Shown here piece after piece: positions 24,783 to 37,560 of a stretch of 64,000 bases of DNA. Under the pieces are notes generated by a model. That model ran no database searches and was not told the origin of the DNA. It worked only from the letters and a program-made list of their open reading frames with translations. Position 1 is the stretch's first letter, and each line of letters opens with the position of its first letter. Origin of the DNA: Cryptomeria japonica (lineage: Eukaryota; Streptophyta; Pinopsida; Cupressales; Cupressaceae); contig NC_081414.1 of the NCBI RefSeq assembly GCF_030272615.1, forward strand, positions 305,056,164 through 305,120,163, read 5' to 3'. A program made the position numbers and the translations under genes.

Positions 24783-25580
24783 CTACATATCACTAGAAAA
24801 CTTCATGCTCAAATAATCATCACCTCCAAAGATAATATCATCAACAAAAACTTCAACAATCAGAATGTTATCATTTTGTATCTTAAAGTACAGATTATTG
24901 TCAGCAGCACCTTTACTAAATCCCAATTTCAACAAATATTTATCTAGTCTAGCATACCAGGCTCTAGGGGCTTGTTTCAGTCCATAAAGAGATTTCTTCA
25001 GCTTACATACCATGTCTCCATCATCTGATAGTGAAAATTCATCAGGTTTCTCAATGTAGACTCCTTCCTCAATATCACCATTCAAAAAGGTAGATTTGGC
25101 ATCCATCTAATATACCTTGAAATCTTTATAAGCAGCATATGCAAGAAATAGTCTGATAGCTTGAAGTCTAGTAATTGGAGCAAAAGTCTCCTCATTATCA
25201 ATTCCTTCTTTCTGAGAATATCCTTTCCAAACTAGTCTAGCTTTATTTCTGACAACTTCACCGGCTTCATTCAATTTGTTCCTGAATACCCATTTAGTAC
25301 AAATAATATTCTTATCCTTACGTCTAGGCACAAGTTCCCAAGTATTATTCTTTTCAATCCGATCTAGTTCTTCTTTCATAGCTCTCATCCAATTTTTATC
25401 TTTGCAAGCTTCAACAACATCTTTAGGTTCAACTTTAGAAATCAAGCATACTTCTTCAACAGCTAACCTTCTTCTAGTCATTACACCTTTATTCTTATCA
25501 CCAATAATCTGATTTTTAGAATGATTCAGTCTTACATACCTTAGAGTCTTCTGATTGTTCTGATTACCAGGTTTTTGCAC
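24783..25580 (-). pseudogene. Copia B reverse transcriptase
   Basis: Contains [40 protein letters not shown], then after a TAG (25107-25109) MDAKSTFLNGDIEEGVYIEK, LYGLKQAPRAWY and the catalytic box FVDD at about 24850. The TAG replaces the Gln of the usual Y-Q-M-D motif (CAG to TAG). Element D has a stop at the same codon. Confidence 0.9.
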
Positions 25581-25774
25581 ATCTTCACCGGTCGCAGTAA
25601 CATCCGAGTTAACTGTCTCTACCGGATCATTCTGCTTAGGTTCTTTTGTCTGAATAGGAGCTAAAACAATATTTGTCCATCATTATAACCACACGCTCTG
25701 ATCTCTTTTCCAAGGTTCTCATCCACCTTCACATTTTCACTTTCCACTATCTTTATCAGTCTCTTGTTGTAGCA

Positions 25775-26916
25775 TCAGTAGGCTTTGCTCTTTGTAGAAT
25801 ATCCTAAGAAGATTCCTTCATCACCTCTAGCGTCATACTTTCCTATATCCTTATCTCTCTTGATATAATATTTGCTACCAAATTCTCTGAAATATCTCAA
25901 AGTAGGAACATGACCAAACCATAGCTCATAGGGGGTCTTACCGGTATCACCTTTGATGTGAAATTTATTGAATGTGTAAATAGAAGTGCTAATGGCTTCT
26001 TTCCAGTAGATCTTTGGAACATTCCCTTCAATCAGCATAGTCCTTGCAACATCCAAGATAGTTTTGTTCTTCCTTTCAACAACTCCATTTTGTTGAGGGG
26101 TTCTAGGAGCAGATAATTGTCTTTTCATCCTGTACTTCTCACATAATGAATTGAACTCACCGAAACAAAATTCTCCACCTCTTTTAGATCTCAGACACTT
26201 CACCTTCAATCCAGACTTAGTCTCAACCTTTGCTTTGAATATCTTGAATTTGTCTAATGCTTTTGATTTCTCCTTCAAAAAGACAACCCACATCATCCTA
26301 GAATAATGATTAATTAGCAACATAAAATATATATCACCCTGCACACTTCTAACATTTCTAGGTTCACATAGGTCAGTATGCACAAGATCTAGCAGTCCAT
26401 CTGATGTATATTATTTTCTCTTGAAAGAAAACCTTGTTTTCTTACCCAACTGATATTCCTTACATATCAGATTAGCAGGCTTAACAATTTAGGAAAATCT
26501 CTAATGGCTTGTGTAGAACTGATCTTAATCATTGAATCAACATTTACATGACACATTCTCCTATGCCACAACCAACTCTCATCTATCTGAGCAATCAGAC
26601 AACTTTTCTCACCGACATTCAAATGAAAAATATTACCTTTAGTTTTAGTTGTAGATGCAATCTCTATACTAGAGGCATTTAAGATCTTGCATTTTCTATC
26701 CTTGAATTTTATATCATAACCTTTATCAACCATCTATCCAACACTCAAAAGATTATGCTTCAAACCTTCAACATACAAAACATCATCAGTGTTATGCTTA
26801 CCATCAAAAGAAATAGATCCTCTCCCACAGATCACATAGGATTTATCATCTCCAAATCTAACTATTCCACCATCATATCTTTCCATACTCACAAATTTTC
26901 TTTTTTCACCGATCAT
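25775..26916 (-). pseudogene. Copia B integrase with pre-integrase region
   Basis: Just upstream is the protease motif DSGCSHHM (about 26940-26917). A TAG breaks LLSVG|MVDKGY near 26734 where Gln is expected. The zinc-binding stretch WLWHRRMCHVNVDSM is present. Integrase core: first Asp in MHTDLCEP (26383), second region LRSKRGGEF, where the expected Asp is Lys, and PQQNGVVERKN with the Glu. With a catalytic Asp replaced and a frameshift between 26383 and 26467, integrase is dead. Confidence 0.88.
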
Positions 26917-27111
26917 ATGATGTGAACAACCACTATCATTTACCCATTCATCTTTCTCTTCAACATTAGCAACTAAGGCTTTCTCCTCAATAGTACAGCT
27001 AGTGGAATCAATAGGTACAAGTCCATCTTCCTTAATAGCAAGGAATACAACTTCATCTCCTTCTAATTCTTCATCTGTAAAACCTTCATCAGTAACATAA
27101 TAACAATTCTT

Positions 27112-28050
27112 CTAATTCCTATACTTCCAGTTAGGCTTGTAAGGCTTATCATACCTCTCATGCTTTTCATATCTATCATTCCTATCAAACTTATTATGCC
27201 TGTCATATTTAGCCATTCTCTCTGGGCATCTAAAAGCAAAATGTCCCATCTTATTACAAGAGAAACATTTCAAAGGCAACTTCCCATCATACTTACGAGC
27301 TCCTTTAGGAAATCTTTGGGAAATTAGTGCTTCAAGCTCATCTAGCTCTCTTTCTTTCTCTTCCATCTCTCTTCTCTCTCTTTCATATCTAGATATTTTG
27401 CACTCATTAGGATCATAAATCTGCTTATCGGATATAGATGCAGATGCTCTAAATGTATTCTTAGACTTTTCATTTGATTCTCCAAAGTCACTCAGCTCAA
27501 ATGCAGCAAGTTTTCCAACCAGCATAACTCTTGTCATTGTAGTCACACTCTGGATCTCATCAATAGCAGCAACCTTATGTTTATAAATAGGAGGCAAATA
27601 TCTTAGTACCTTAGCAACAATTTCATCTTCCTCAATGGTTCCACCGGCACATCTGATACCTAGGACAAGATCATTCACCTTAGCTTTGAAAGAGTGTATG
27701 TTATCATCATCTCCCATCTTCAACATCTCGTATTTTCCTTTCAAACTCTGCAACTTAGCAACCTTCACCTGTTTATCACCTTCATATAGAATCTCAAGAT
27801 TTACCCAGATCTCATGTGCAATTTGAAGTCCCATTACATTTGTTATCTCAAAATTAGTCAGGGAACTAAGCAATGCTTCCTTCACTCTAATATTATGTCC
27901 AGCTTCCTTGATCTCATCAGGAGTAGACGGTCCATTCGAAGGAACGGTATAGGCATTCTTTGTAATCTTTCAATAATCTTCACCAAGACATTTCAAGTGC
28001 ACTTCCATCCAGTCCTTCCATATAGCATAGTTACTCCCATCAAATCTCAT
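27112..28050 (-). pseudogene. Copia B gag
   Basis: First Met considered is at 28050 (MRFDGSNYAIWKDWMEVHLK). A TGA in EDY-stop-KITK, near 27968, replaces an expected Trp (TGG to TGA). The capsid-like helical part follows to about 27450, then the zinc knuckle CFSCNKMGHFAFRC at about 27270-27230 and a run of charged RHNKFDR-like repeats. A TAG after KYRN at 27112 separates gag from protease in the same reading direction. Confidence 0.87.
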
Positions 28051-28128
28051 ATTGTCCTTCTTAAATATTACACCTTGAGATGTTGTCCCAGATCTCCTCA
28101 AGCAGTTAATCTTCTACCGAAGGATCTA

Positions 28129-28140
28129 GCTCTAATACCA
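28129..28140 (-). other. Primer-binding site of Copia B
   Basis: Minus strand TGGTATTAGAGC, one base off the standard initiator-Met primer site TGGTATCAGAGC (C to T), two bases from the LTR. Confidence 0.85.
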
Positions 28141-28142
28141 AT

Positions 28143-29396
28143 TGTTAGCAACAACCAAGAGGGAAGACTGAGAGAGGGAGTGAATCAGTCTTCACCGAAA
28201 TATCAAACTTAATCACAAAACACAAATCTGATAAATTACAGTAATAAGATAGATAAGCAAATTGAAAGCACAACACACAACACCAAGATTTTGACGTGGA
28301 AAACTCGGTTAAGGGAAAAACCACAGCGGGAACCTACCCACAATAGGATGATACTCTACAGTAGTATGTGAAAATATTACAATGGGGAATGCACATGCAT
28401 TCAGGCACACTACCTAGAGCTCACTGCTCAAAAGATAATGGCTCGGAAGGCTACAACCCTCAAGGAAGTCCCATTGACTTACAACAAGATTCGGACTACA
28501 ATCCAGAAGAAATGAACTGAAAGAATAGCATCTCCAAATGCCTGATTACAATTCCAGGTAAGCACAAATGTCTTCTCTATAACACCAATCTCTCCTCAAT
28601 CACAACACCAAAGGATGAATCACTTGTTCACACATAAACCTCTCTCTGATAATGCAAACATAACATCGACATGTAAATTACATGACAATATTACCTATAT
28701 ATACAATTCATCAACCTTGATAATAAGGTCAGCTAAACCCTCAACCCTCAATTACAAAATTACAACACATGATAAAAATATTGACCACCAGACAAATATA
28801 ATGGTTTACATAGCATAACACGGTCCTAAAAAAAATTCCCAAATGCTTAACACCACCGGAAATCATGCCAAGATCAACCACAACATGCTACACCACCAAG
28901 AAAATGCATAACACGAAAAATCATCAACGGTTGATAGAAACCAGCATAAACTCACACAATGATCAATGTGGATCATCAAAACAAATAGGACCCAACTAGG
29001 AAACACCAGCAAGCATGTTATAATCAACAGGAATAGCTGCACCAACACCACTTATCAAACCTTCATCAATCAACATCTAAAAGCTCAAGAACATAACCAA
29101 TCAGCAACTGTCACGAAGGAAGATAACTTGTGGAGAACCAAATCATGATCCATATGAAATGAACATACACAAGACCATCCAAAGCAATATCCCAAAATCT
29201 CAACACAAGATCTAATCACACCGGAATATACCAGAGGATATATCAAGCTTTGCAAAACAGTGATCAACAAAACAACACCACAAACCAAATCATAAGATCT
29301 TCCCAATCTGCAATCACCGAAACAATATATAGGAGTATGTTGACATCAATGACAACAACATATCCTAGCAGAAACAATGACCAACAATATCCAATA
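28143..29396 (-). repeat. 5' LTR of Copia B
   Basis: 1254 bp. Starts TGTTAGCAACAACC and ends ATATCCAATA, where the final CA of relatives has become TA, followed by GGAGC of the target duplication. Short open readings within it (for example around 29250-29497) have no coding support. Confidence 0.9.
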
Positions 29397-29401
29397 GGAG
29401 C

Positions 29402-32120
29402 TACCCCCTTATGGCAATACTTATGTAAAAAAAACTTTATAGTTTCTAATATATTATATTGTTGTGACAGTTTCTTTTGATCTATTTGAGGTCTCAATAC
29501 TCGCTCATGGGTATTTTTTCTAGTGTTTTTATATTGGTATTGTTAGATATTATAAGCTGTAATCATTATTCACTAGCTCTTGGCTATAGATCAAATGATG
29601 GTTCTTCATCATAGTTTACTAATTATTTTCAGACTTAATAGTGCTTTCCATGGTCGACATTACTAAGTTAAAATAGATGAAAGAGAATAATAGTTCAATG
29701 GAGGCAAAAAGATTTTTACTAAATACCTGATTAAGTATTGTTCCTCAGTCCTCTTTGACTGTAAATCTTGATAATGGCTTGAAATTGTAGGTTTCTGTGA
29801 GGGTGTTGTGAGGTTTACTTCCCACCTTCTAAATGAACATTGTTTGACTAAAAATGAATATTATCTAAATTCAAATATACATTTACTACATCCAACTTGT
29901 CCTTCATGGCGCCAATTTGTGGCTATGTTCAATTTTTTCTCACTTTTTGCCCATACTTCTGAGTGAAATATACTCAGCAAAATGAAGCTCGTCGGTGAAA
30001 TTATGAGTTTCAGCAAAGTTCAAATCTCATCTTGTCAACTTGACAATGTATACGTGGATGCACACATCAGAAAGGATGATCGTTGACAAAATCTTGTTAT
30101 AGCTAATGCTTTTGAATTTTTTACTCCTGTGATCCATCGATGATTACATAAGTGGAAGTGTTGTGTCCAGACCCTACTTCTGGCATTTGACGAATAAAAA
30201 GTACCTCTGAATATTCATATTTGGGATAGCCATTTATACAACCCCTACGTCCTTGATATATCTACAATATATTGCTTTGGATTTTTGGGATATTATTTCC
30301 ACCAATATGAATGCACATGATCTCATATTGCCTAGCGGGTGAAGCCCCCATGAGAGATGCCCTTTAGATGGGTTTTGGGGGTCATATCTATTTGTCTTGT
30401 TTATGGATTTCTTGTGTGGTTTTGTTTATGTGAGTGTCATTGTTATTATATTTTTTTTAATATATAAGGTGTGTGTATTATATGCTTATTCTATGCATTC
30501 ACTTTATATGTGTTTCCTTTATGTCCACTTATTTTATGTGTGTGTTGTATTTTTTAATTGTTAATATTGATATGTTTAGATACTTATATGGCGTAAAGGT
30601 TAGGATGTATGTAGTATGGGATGCATGTTGTCCTACTACGCCCACGTGTTAGTAGAAATAGATATAGCATCACATGAAGAGTGTTTTCATAGTATGAGAT
30701 ACAAGTAGTAATTCACATTGATGTTGTACATGGCCTTAGATTTATGTATAAATGTCAAACTTCATGATGTTGAATGACTTGTGATTTTATTGATAGCCAT
30801 ATTTTGGTTTGTTTGTCTTTCCATTCTTATGTGTGTTAGATTTTGGAAAGAATGTATTGTGAAATATTGGTTATCTTGAAATTATTATTTGTTATGTTCA
30901 TGTTATTGAAAATATGCAATTTAAAATCTATTTCATGTATTTTGAATGTTTTGGATCTATGGTTTCATGTGTAAGAGTGAATTTTTCTCAAGGAATGAAC
31001 AATAAAGACAAACATTATTTTTTTAATTACACCATATCCTTGGATTATGGATGGTGCTTATTCACCCAGATTGATGAATAGAGAGGAAAGAGACATCATC
31101 ATGGTGAGTTGAAACTCTTCCCTAGTCAATAATAGAAGAAAGGAATATTGGAGTATTAGCTTGCAAATTGAGTTTAGAGTTATGTACATATATGTTATTG
31201 TGGTGTACATTATTTCCAGACCACTTGTATATGTTTGGTTAGCCTTATGATCTATTATATTCTTGTTATGGATGAGGGTTTTAGTTTGTACCCCTTTTAT
31301 ATATTATTTATTAATTGATGTTATCTTTAACTTTTTAGTACTAGATATGTATTTGTGAGACCTTCGTATTATTTCAATTTACTTAATATGTAGTTATTAG
31401 TGTACTTGTTTATTGTACTACTCAAGTTGGAGTTATTTATTATGTAGATTATTATTGGATATCCATTATATGACTTGTATATCATTGTAATATTATATCA
31501 TGGTAGTTAACAAAATTTGTTAGAAAATTAACTTACATACCATTTTGTTTTAATTGGTGAAATATTGTATTGTATTAATATCCAAAAAATGTACAAAAAG
31601 TTAATTTTGTGATCTGAACCACTAATATCACTTTTAAATCCTCTAAGGAGCCAATCATTGTCTTCTTTTCTTCAACCCACCCAACTCCATAAACTTACAA
31701 TAAACACAAAATATACATTTCAACAAGTCAATACTTATACCATCACTATCTACTGCAAAGTTTGAAACCCTAAATTATAAAAAATATGAAATTTGTAGTA
31801 TGCACAAACAAATTGCAAATAAAAAGCTACACTTCAAAACACGTCATACAAATTTATTTTTCCTTTTGGGTTTTCTTTGGTTCGCACACCTAGTAATGTT
31901 CTTTCTGAAATTTCAAATGTTTTTTTGTGAACTTCACCATCTCAAGACCTGCTTCCTTTAGCTCTCATTCTCTGTTATGTAAATATTCCTTGATGAAGTT
32001 TCAGGTCAGTTGGCCTTCCACTTGTCGATCTTCTTTATCACAGGAAGCACTCCACAAAAGAAAGGGCTATAGTGGAGGTGTAAACTCTACAACATGTAAC
32101 CAATCACCATTGCAAGTAAT
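29402..32120. other. Spacer with small decayed fragment at its right end
   Basis: AT-rich and mostly featureless. At 30040-30099 it carries the dispersed repeat also seen at 11625-11682. At about 31890-32110 the minus strand reads in a coding-like way with a helical EYLHNREQELKE-like segment once stops are skipped. This lies directly against the Gypsy insertion and may be the other half of the fragment at 38330-38640. Confidence 0.4.
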
Positions 32121-32125
32121 AAATC

Positions 32126-32906
32126 TGAAGTAGTCATGGGTGAGGAGGGACCTCAAGGAGATCAATCCAAACTGGTTAGCAAGAGTAAACACAATGAAAA
32201 CACAAAGATATGATGGAGGCAATGCAAAACAGATAGTTTTATTGTATGAAATTTGATTACATCCAACCGGTAACAATCGGTTACAGCATACCGGCACACG
32301 GGCCTAGTAGATTAGATCACATCGGGACCTTGAATTGAAAGATCTATCTTCTAGTCATAGTCTATCTATTTGAGACTTCTTAATTCTCCAATTGATTACA
32401 TTCTAAAGTATGATTATAAATATATATATGGATCCAGAGGATCTGGTCGACCCAAAAAGGATCAAAACCCGAAGAACAAGACCTAACGTGCAAAATGCCT
32501 CCACCAAGAGATTCCTCTGGAAAATCCAAAGGATGAAACGTAGAAGGTCGTCCAAATGCCAAGAAACACTGAGATCAACATCCAAAGCTCTACAAGCTTT
32601 AGAAAGGGTTCTCGTAGACCACCAGAATAGGTCTCAGGCAACCGATAACTAAGGAACAACCAGTAAAAAGAAACTGTGATGCAAACCGGTAGCGATATCT
32701 TGTCAGAAAGTGATCCAAATGAGATGTGGTTTGAAAGAAAGAAATATGATCAAGTCTTCAAGTAGAATCCAACTCCTCAAGATCTGATGAGCCAAAATTA
32801 GGACACACAAAAAGGAACACTGAAACTGCAAACAAAAAACAAAACAGAAAAGAAAATGTTTTTGGTTGACGCAAGATTGTTGTGAACCGGGGATGCTCCT
32901 GCATCA
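32126..32906 (-). repeat. 3' LTR of Gypsy element
   Basis: 781 bp, TGAAGTAGTCATGGGTGAGG at one end and CTCCTGCATCA at the other; preceded by AAATC. Confidence 0.92.
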
Positions 32907-32937
32907 GACATCCAAGGTTAATGAAAAATTGAGCCTC

Positions 32938-33132
32938 TCACTTTGTTGGGGCCGGAGGGAAACCAAGGTGGTCTACCTCTACCTGAGAGATCCAAGATGA
33001 ATCTTCAATTGGTCTACTCTTCCACTTCACAAGATATTCTTTGTACTGACTATTCCAGGTACTACACCCAATCCTACTGTCCAAAATTTCTTCAATATGA
33101 TCTGGTTCCTTTTGGGGCAATTGTTTCTCCAA
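32938..33132 (-). pseudogene. Gypsy integrase C-terminal chromodomain
   Basis: Reads HIEEILDSRIG, then KEYLVKWKSRPIEDSSW. YLVKWK plus SSW is the aromatic-cage chromodomain signature of chromoviral integrases, which in related elements is thought to bind histone marks and steer insertion into silent chromatin. It is separated from the integrase core by a frame change near 33140. Confidence 0.85.
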
Positions 33133-33156
33133 GTCTGCAACACTGTCCTCACTGAA

Positions 33157-34433
33157 TTATGGTTCATGGTATTCATGAAGATCTGTAATGTTGAATATAG
33201 GTGAAATACTCAGACTATCTGGTAGCTCCACTTCATATGAATTTCCAGAACTGAACTTCCTCAAAATCTTACAGGGTCCAAACTTCTTCATCTGCAACTT
33301 ACTATAAGTTCCAATTGGGAATCTCTCTTTTCTCAAGTATACCATCACTTCATCGTAAACTTCAAATTCCTTATGCCTCCTCTTTTCATCTTCCTTCTCC
33401 TTATATTTGCTATCCATGTCTTCTAAATGTTGTTTAACCTGAATATGCAATGCTGCCATGTGATCTGCAAAATCATTTGTTTCTAAACTCTTCCGGTCTC
33501 CACTACTAATGTCTCTCAATTTTGCTATTCCTTAGGATACACTCTGGTAACAATCTCAAAAGGTGTTTTTCTGATACTTTTATTCACTGAATTGTTATAG
33601 GAAAACTCTACTTGTGCAAGGATCAAATCCTAACTTTCAGTTTTATCTCCCACTAAACATCTCAATAAGTTTCCCAAACTTTGGTTAACTACTTCTGTCT
33701 GTCCATCAGTCTGTGGATGAAAAGTAGAACTGAACTTCAAATCTGTCTTCATCTTCCTCCAAAGTGTTCTCCAAAAATAGCCAAAACACTTAGTGTCTTT
33801 GTCTGAAACTATGCTCTTAGGTAATCCATGCAATCTCACCACTTCCTTGAAAAATAGGTCTGCGACATGCAATGCATCTGATGTTTTCTTACAAGGTATG
33901 AAATGATCCATCTTTGAAAATCCATCCACTACCACAAATATAGAATCATTCCCTCTCGGTGTTTTAGGAAATCCAAGTACAAAATCCATGCTTATATCCT
34001 TCCAAGGTCTTACCGGTACTGTCAAAGGTTTATACAATCCCACATTCTGACTACTACCTTTTGCAACTTGACAAACTCTACAACTCTGCACATATCTCTT
34101 AACATCCTTATGAATCTGGGGCCAAAAGTATTTCTCTCTCACTAATGCAACTGTTTTATCAATGCCAAAATATCCAGCTAATCCTCCACTATGCTTCTAT
34201 TTTATCAGGTTCTCTCTCATGGAACTCTTAGGTATACATAATTGAACTCCCTTGAATAACATCTCATCTTGAATGAAATAATCCAACCATTTTCTTCTAT
34301 CAACCATAACCGGTTCTCTACATACTTTCCAAGGTTCTGCAAAATCTGGGTCTTCATCATACAAGGTCTTCAAATCTTCAAAACCTAATATTGTCACTCT
34401 CATCTCTGTCAGCAAATTCCTTCTCCTACTCAA
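33157..34433 (-). pseudogene. Gypsy integrase
   Basis: The His of the zinc-binding region (KHSGGLAGYFGI) is followed by CRVCQ. The core follows in 33630-34142: the first Asp in ISMDFVLGFP, the second in IVSDKDTKCFGYFW, and Glu in DGQTEVVNQSLGNLLR. All three catalytic residues are still visible. A TAG lies near 34198 just before KHSGGL, and the C-terminal part (33157-33519, with GPCKILRKFSSGNSYEVELP) is in another frame. Confidence 0.9.
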
Positions 34434-34550
34434 TGCATCAGCAACCTTGTTAGATTTCCCACTTCTATGCTTTAACGCAAAGGTTTAACTCTGCAAGAAT
34501 TCTACCCATTTCATATGTCTCTGATTCAACTTACTCTGACTGTTCAAATA

Positions 34551-35504
34551 CTACAAAGTTTGATTATCTATGCACAACACAAACTCCTTAGGCAATAAGT
34601 AATGTCTCCATTTCATCAAGGCTTGAACTATGGCATAAAACTCCTGTTCATACATTGAATATCTCTTCCGGTCATTATTCAATTTCTCACTGAAATATGC
34701 TATTGTTCTCCCTTCTTGACTCAAAATTGCTCCTATTGTTGTTCCAGTTGCATCATAATCCACTTGAAATACCTTATTGAAATCCAGTAAAGCCAACATA
34801 GGTTGCTCAGTCACTTTCTGCTTCAACAATTCAAAACTTTTGTTTGCTCTGGTGGTCCACTAGAATTCCTTCCGATCTCCTCTCATGGTCTCAATCATAT
34901 GGTTACAAATTGAACTAAAATTTTTGATAAACTTCTGGTAAAAAATAGCCAATCCATGAAATGATCTTACCTCTCCAATGTTTTCTAGTGTAGGCCACTC
35001 AACAATGGCTTTCACTTTCTCAGGGTCCATCTTCAAACCATCCTCAGATATCACAAAGCCCAAATAGACTAACTCATCCTTCATGAAAGTACACTTCTTA
35101 ATATTGATCAACAACTTCTCTCCTCTCAACCTCTGCAAAACTTGTCTTAACTGCAACAAATGCTCTTCTTTTGTCTTACTGAATATCAAAATGTCATCCA
35201 AATACACAATAACAAACTTACCCAGGAATTTCTTCAATACCTCATTCATCAGCCTCATGAAAGTGCTCAGTGCATTAGTCAATCCAAAAGGCATCACCAA
35301 CGATTCATATAATCCTTAATTTGTCTTAAATATTGTCTTCCACTCATCACCTTCTTTTATCCTAATTTGGTGATATCCACTCTTCAACTCTATCTTTGTA
35401 AAGTATTTTTCTCCACTCAAATAGTCCATTATATCATCCATCCTAAGCAAAGGAAACTGGTATTTCAATGTGATCTTGTGTATTGCTCTTGAATTGGTAC
35501 ACAT
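34551..35504 (-). pseudogene. Gypsy reverse transcriptase and RNase H
   Basis: RT begins [12 protein letters not shown] and [12 protein letters not shown]; after a stop at 35316 it continues [20 protein letters not shown] and [10 protein letters not shown] (catalytic YLDD near 35190). RNase H follows after a stop at 34860: VDYDATGTTIGAILSQ, YSMYEQEFYAIVQAL, and LCIDNQTL. These carry the expected acidic residues. The product would copy element RNA into DNA. Confidence 0.92.
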
Positions 35505-35507
35505 CCT

Positions 35508-36260
35508 TCATTCTCCATTCTTCTTAGGTGCTAATATTGTTGGTACTGCACAAGGGCTCAGACTCTCCCTGATCAAACCTTTCTTCAATAGCTCTTGCAC
35601 TTGTTTATTCAATTCTTCATTCTCTGTCGATGTCAACCAGTGTGTAGCTTTGTTAGGCAAACTAGCTCCGGGAACCAAGTCCATGCAATGACTAATACTT
35701 CTAATAGGTGGCAATCCATCAGGTACATTATCTAAAATGATGTCCTCATATTCTATTAGTAAATCTCTTATCTCTGTCGGGTGTTCTCCTTCTGGTTCCA
35801 GTCTCTCAATCTTCTTAGGAATTCCGTCAAAACGCACATTCTCATGTCTCAGTCCATCCATGAACTTCCTTTCATCTACTAAACAAATTATGGCATTCGT
35901 ACAGACTTCATTCTTCAAAGGTTCCTCCAAAGGTAACAAGATTTCTTTCATCCCATTGGCCACAAAAGTGTATGTATTCTTCCTCCCATCATGTATTGCC
36001 TGTCTATCAAATTGCCAAGGTCTTCCGAATAAAAGATGAAAAATATCCATAGGCATAATATTACACAAAACTTCATCATGATAATTCCCAATTTTCAATT
36101 TTACTAAACACTGTTCACTTACTAACAACTTATGTTCATCCTAAATCCATGCTATCTGATAAGGCTTAGGGTGTTTCAATATCTCTAATTTCAACTTATT
36201 CACCATCTCTTCTGAAACAAGATTATCTGAACTACCACTATCAATAATAACTTTATAACA
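35508..36260 (-). pseudogene. Gypsy aspartic protease and linker
   Basis: Protease motif IIDSGSSDNLV at about 36245-36215. A TAG near 36141 (AWI-stop-DEHK) fits CAG to TAG. The open part 35508-36128 then has the IGNYHDEVLCNIMPMDIFHL and LFGRPWQFDR blocks typical of plant Gypsy protease-RT linkers, ending against RT. Confidence 0.88.
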
Positions 36261-36437
36261 CTTACCAAATACCTTACATCTGGTCTTGAATAGGTTCTTC
36301 ATCTCCTTCGGTATAACACAAAGCTCTCCTCATCATCAACAGTTCTCCATCTTCCAGTTTATTGTTTGATCCGGTGGGGTTTTCTTCCACCACTGTTTCT
36401 CTTCTAGTAGCCTCTGTCTTCTTGCATTAAAATGCAC

Positions 36438-37451
36438 GTGTCCTTCTCCTCCACATTTAAAGCAAGTTCCTCTAAATGTGCTCTTGTCTTGTCTTCCAAA
36501 TTTCTCATTCTGGTAACCATCTGATTCTCTCCTCTAGTAGAAATTTCTATCATCCTTTCGGTATGAATTACCTTCCTTGCTCACTTCCTTGTCCTTGTTC
36601 TAATTAGTATTGGTTCATCTTCCTCCGGTATATCCTCTTCCTCCTTGAAATCTTCCTTTGGTAAACCTTCCACCTCTACCTCTCTATCTCTACTCATGTC
36701 TTTTGTTCAATTTCTCTTCGGCCTTTATTGCATACTGGTAAGCCTCTTCAACACTCTCCAATTTGATCATACTGAGTTTATCTTGTATAGACATCCGCAA
36801 TCCGTTCAAATATCTTGCAACTTGTTCAACTTCATCATCAACATGTCTAGATCTGATGTTCAACTTGTAAAATTCTTCGATGTACTCCTTCATACTAGAA
36901 TCTTTATGTCTCAGATTCTGCAATTTTTGGAACAAATCCACTTGATAATTCATCAGAAAAAACTTTGATTTTAATTTAGCAATCATCCTATCCCATGTCT
37001 TAATATTTCCTCTACCTCTTCTTTATCTATCAACTTGCAAATGCTCCCACCAAAGAGATGCATGACCTTTCAACTGGGTACAGGCATATTTCACCTTCCT
37101 CTCTTCTGCAGTGTTTTCAAAATCAAAATACTTCTCCATCTCTGAGATCCAATCCATAAATTCATTTGAATCTAACTTCCCATCATATTCTGGTGGGGTA
37201 AAATGAGGTTTAGTTTTTTTCCTAATCAAAACCCTTAAAAACCTTTCTTCATCTAGATCAACGGTCGGTAGGTTCACTTGTTCTATCGAGGCTTCTTCTC
37301 CTTCATCTTCACTCACATCTTCAATATGTTGACCTGTTCTCTGGGTTGTCTCCATGACTTCTAACCGGGTTGTTATTCCTTGCAACATCTCCATCACAAC
37401 AGGGTTTGCATTCCCACATGCTCCACCATTCCTAGTTCCTCTTTGCACCAT
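36438..37451 (-). pseudogene. Gypsy gag
   Basis: N-terminal part 37023-37451 (DWISEMEKYFDFENTAEERK, then CTQLKGHASLWWEHL) and 36690-36986 (VDLFQKLQNLRHKDSSMKEY, then FYKLNIRSRHVDDEVEQVAR) form the retrotrans_gag region. A nucleocapsid knuckle starts CFKCGGEGH at 36464-36438, but the fourth zinc ligand is not where a CCHC knuckle needs it, so it is probably mutated. Confidence 0.88.
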
Positions 37452-37546
37452 TTGTTCAGGCTAGTCCTCTACAATTGTAGGTCAAATCCGCAATCTACCA
37501 CCCTACAACAAAAATTTAGGACATGCAACCTCTGGAATGAAACTTC

Positions 37547-37558
37547 TCTTTGATACCA
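37547..37558 (-). other. Primer-binding site of Gypsy element
   Basis: Minus strand TGGTATCAAAGA, two bases from the LTR; matches the Met-tRNA-type primer site of many plant Gypsy elements. Confidence 0.8.
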
Positions 37559-37560
37559 CT

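Larger units (their letters stand above)
22342..29396 (-). mobile_element. Copia LTR retrotransposon B, full length, decayed
   Basis: Element of 7055 bp. The LTRs (22342-23584 and 28143-29396) run TG...CA or near it on the plus strand. Flanks GGAGT (22337-22341) and GGAGC (29397-29401) are a 5-bp target duplication with one mismatch. Inside, in minus order: primer site, gag, protease, integrase, RT, RNase H and polypurine tract. Over the first 230 bases about nine in ten LTR positions agree by eye, so insertion is old. Coding parts carry several stops and frameshifts; it is not autonomous. Confidence 0.93.

Noticed and set aside
29250-29497. Open readings at the edge of the 5' LTR of Copia B
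   Set aside because: They cross the LTR boundary and the target duplication, so they cannot be a conserved gene.
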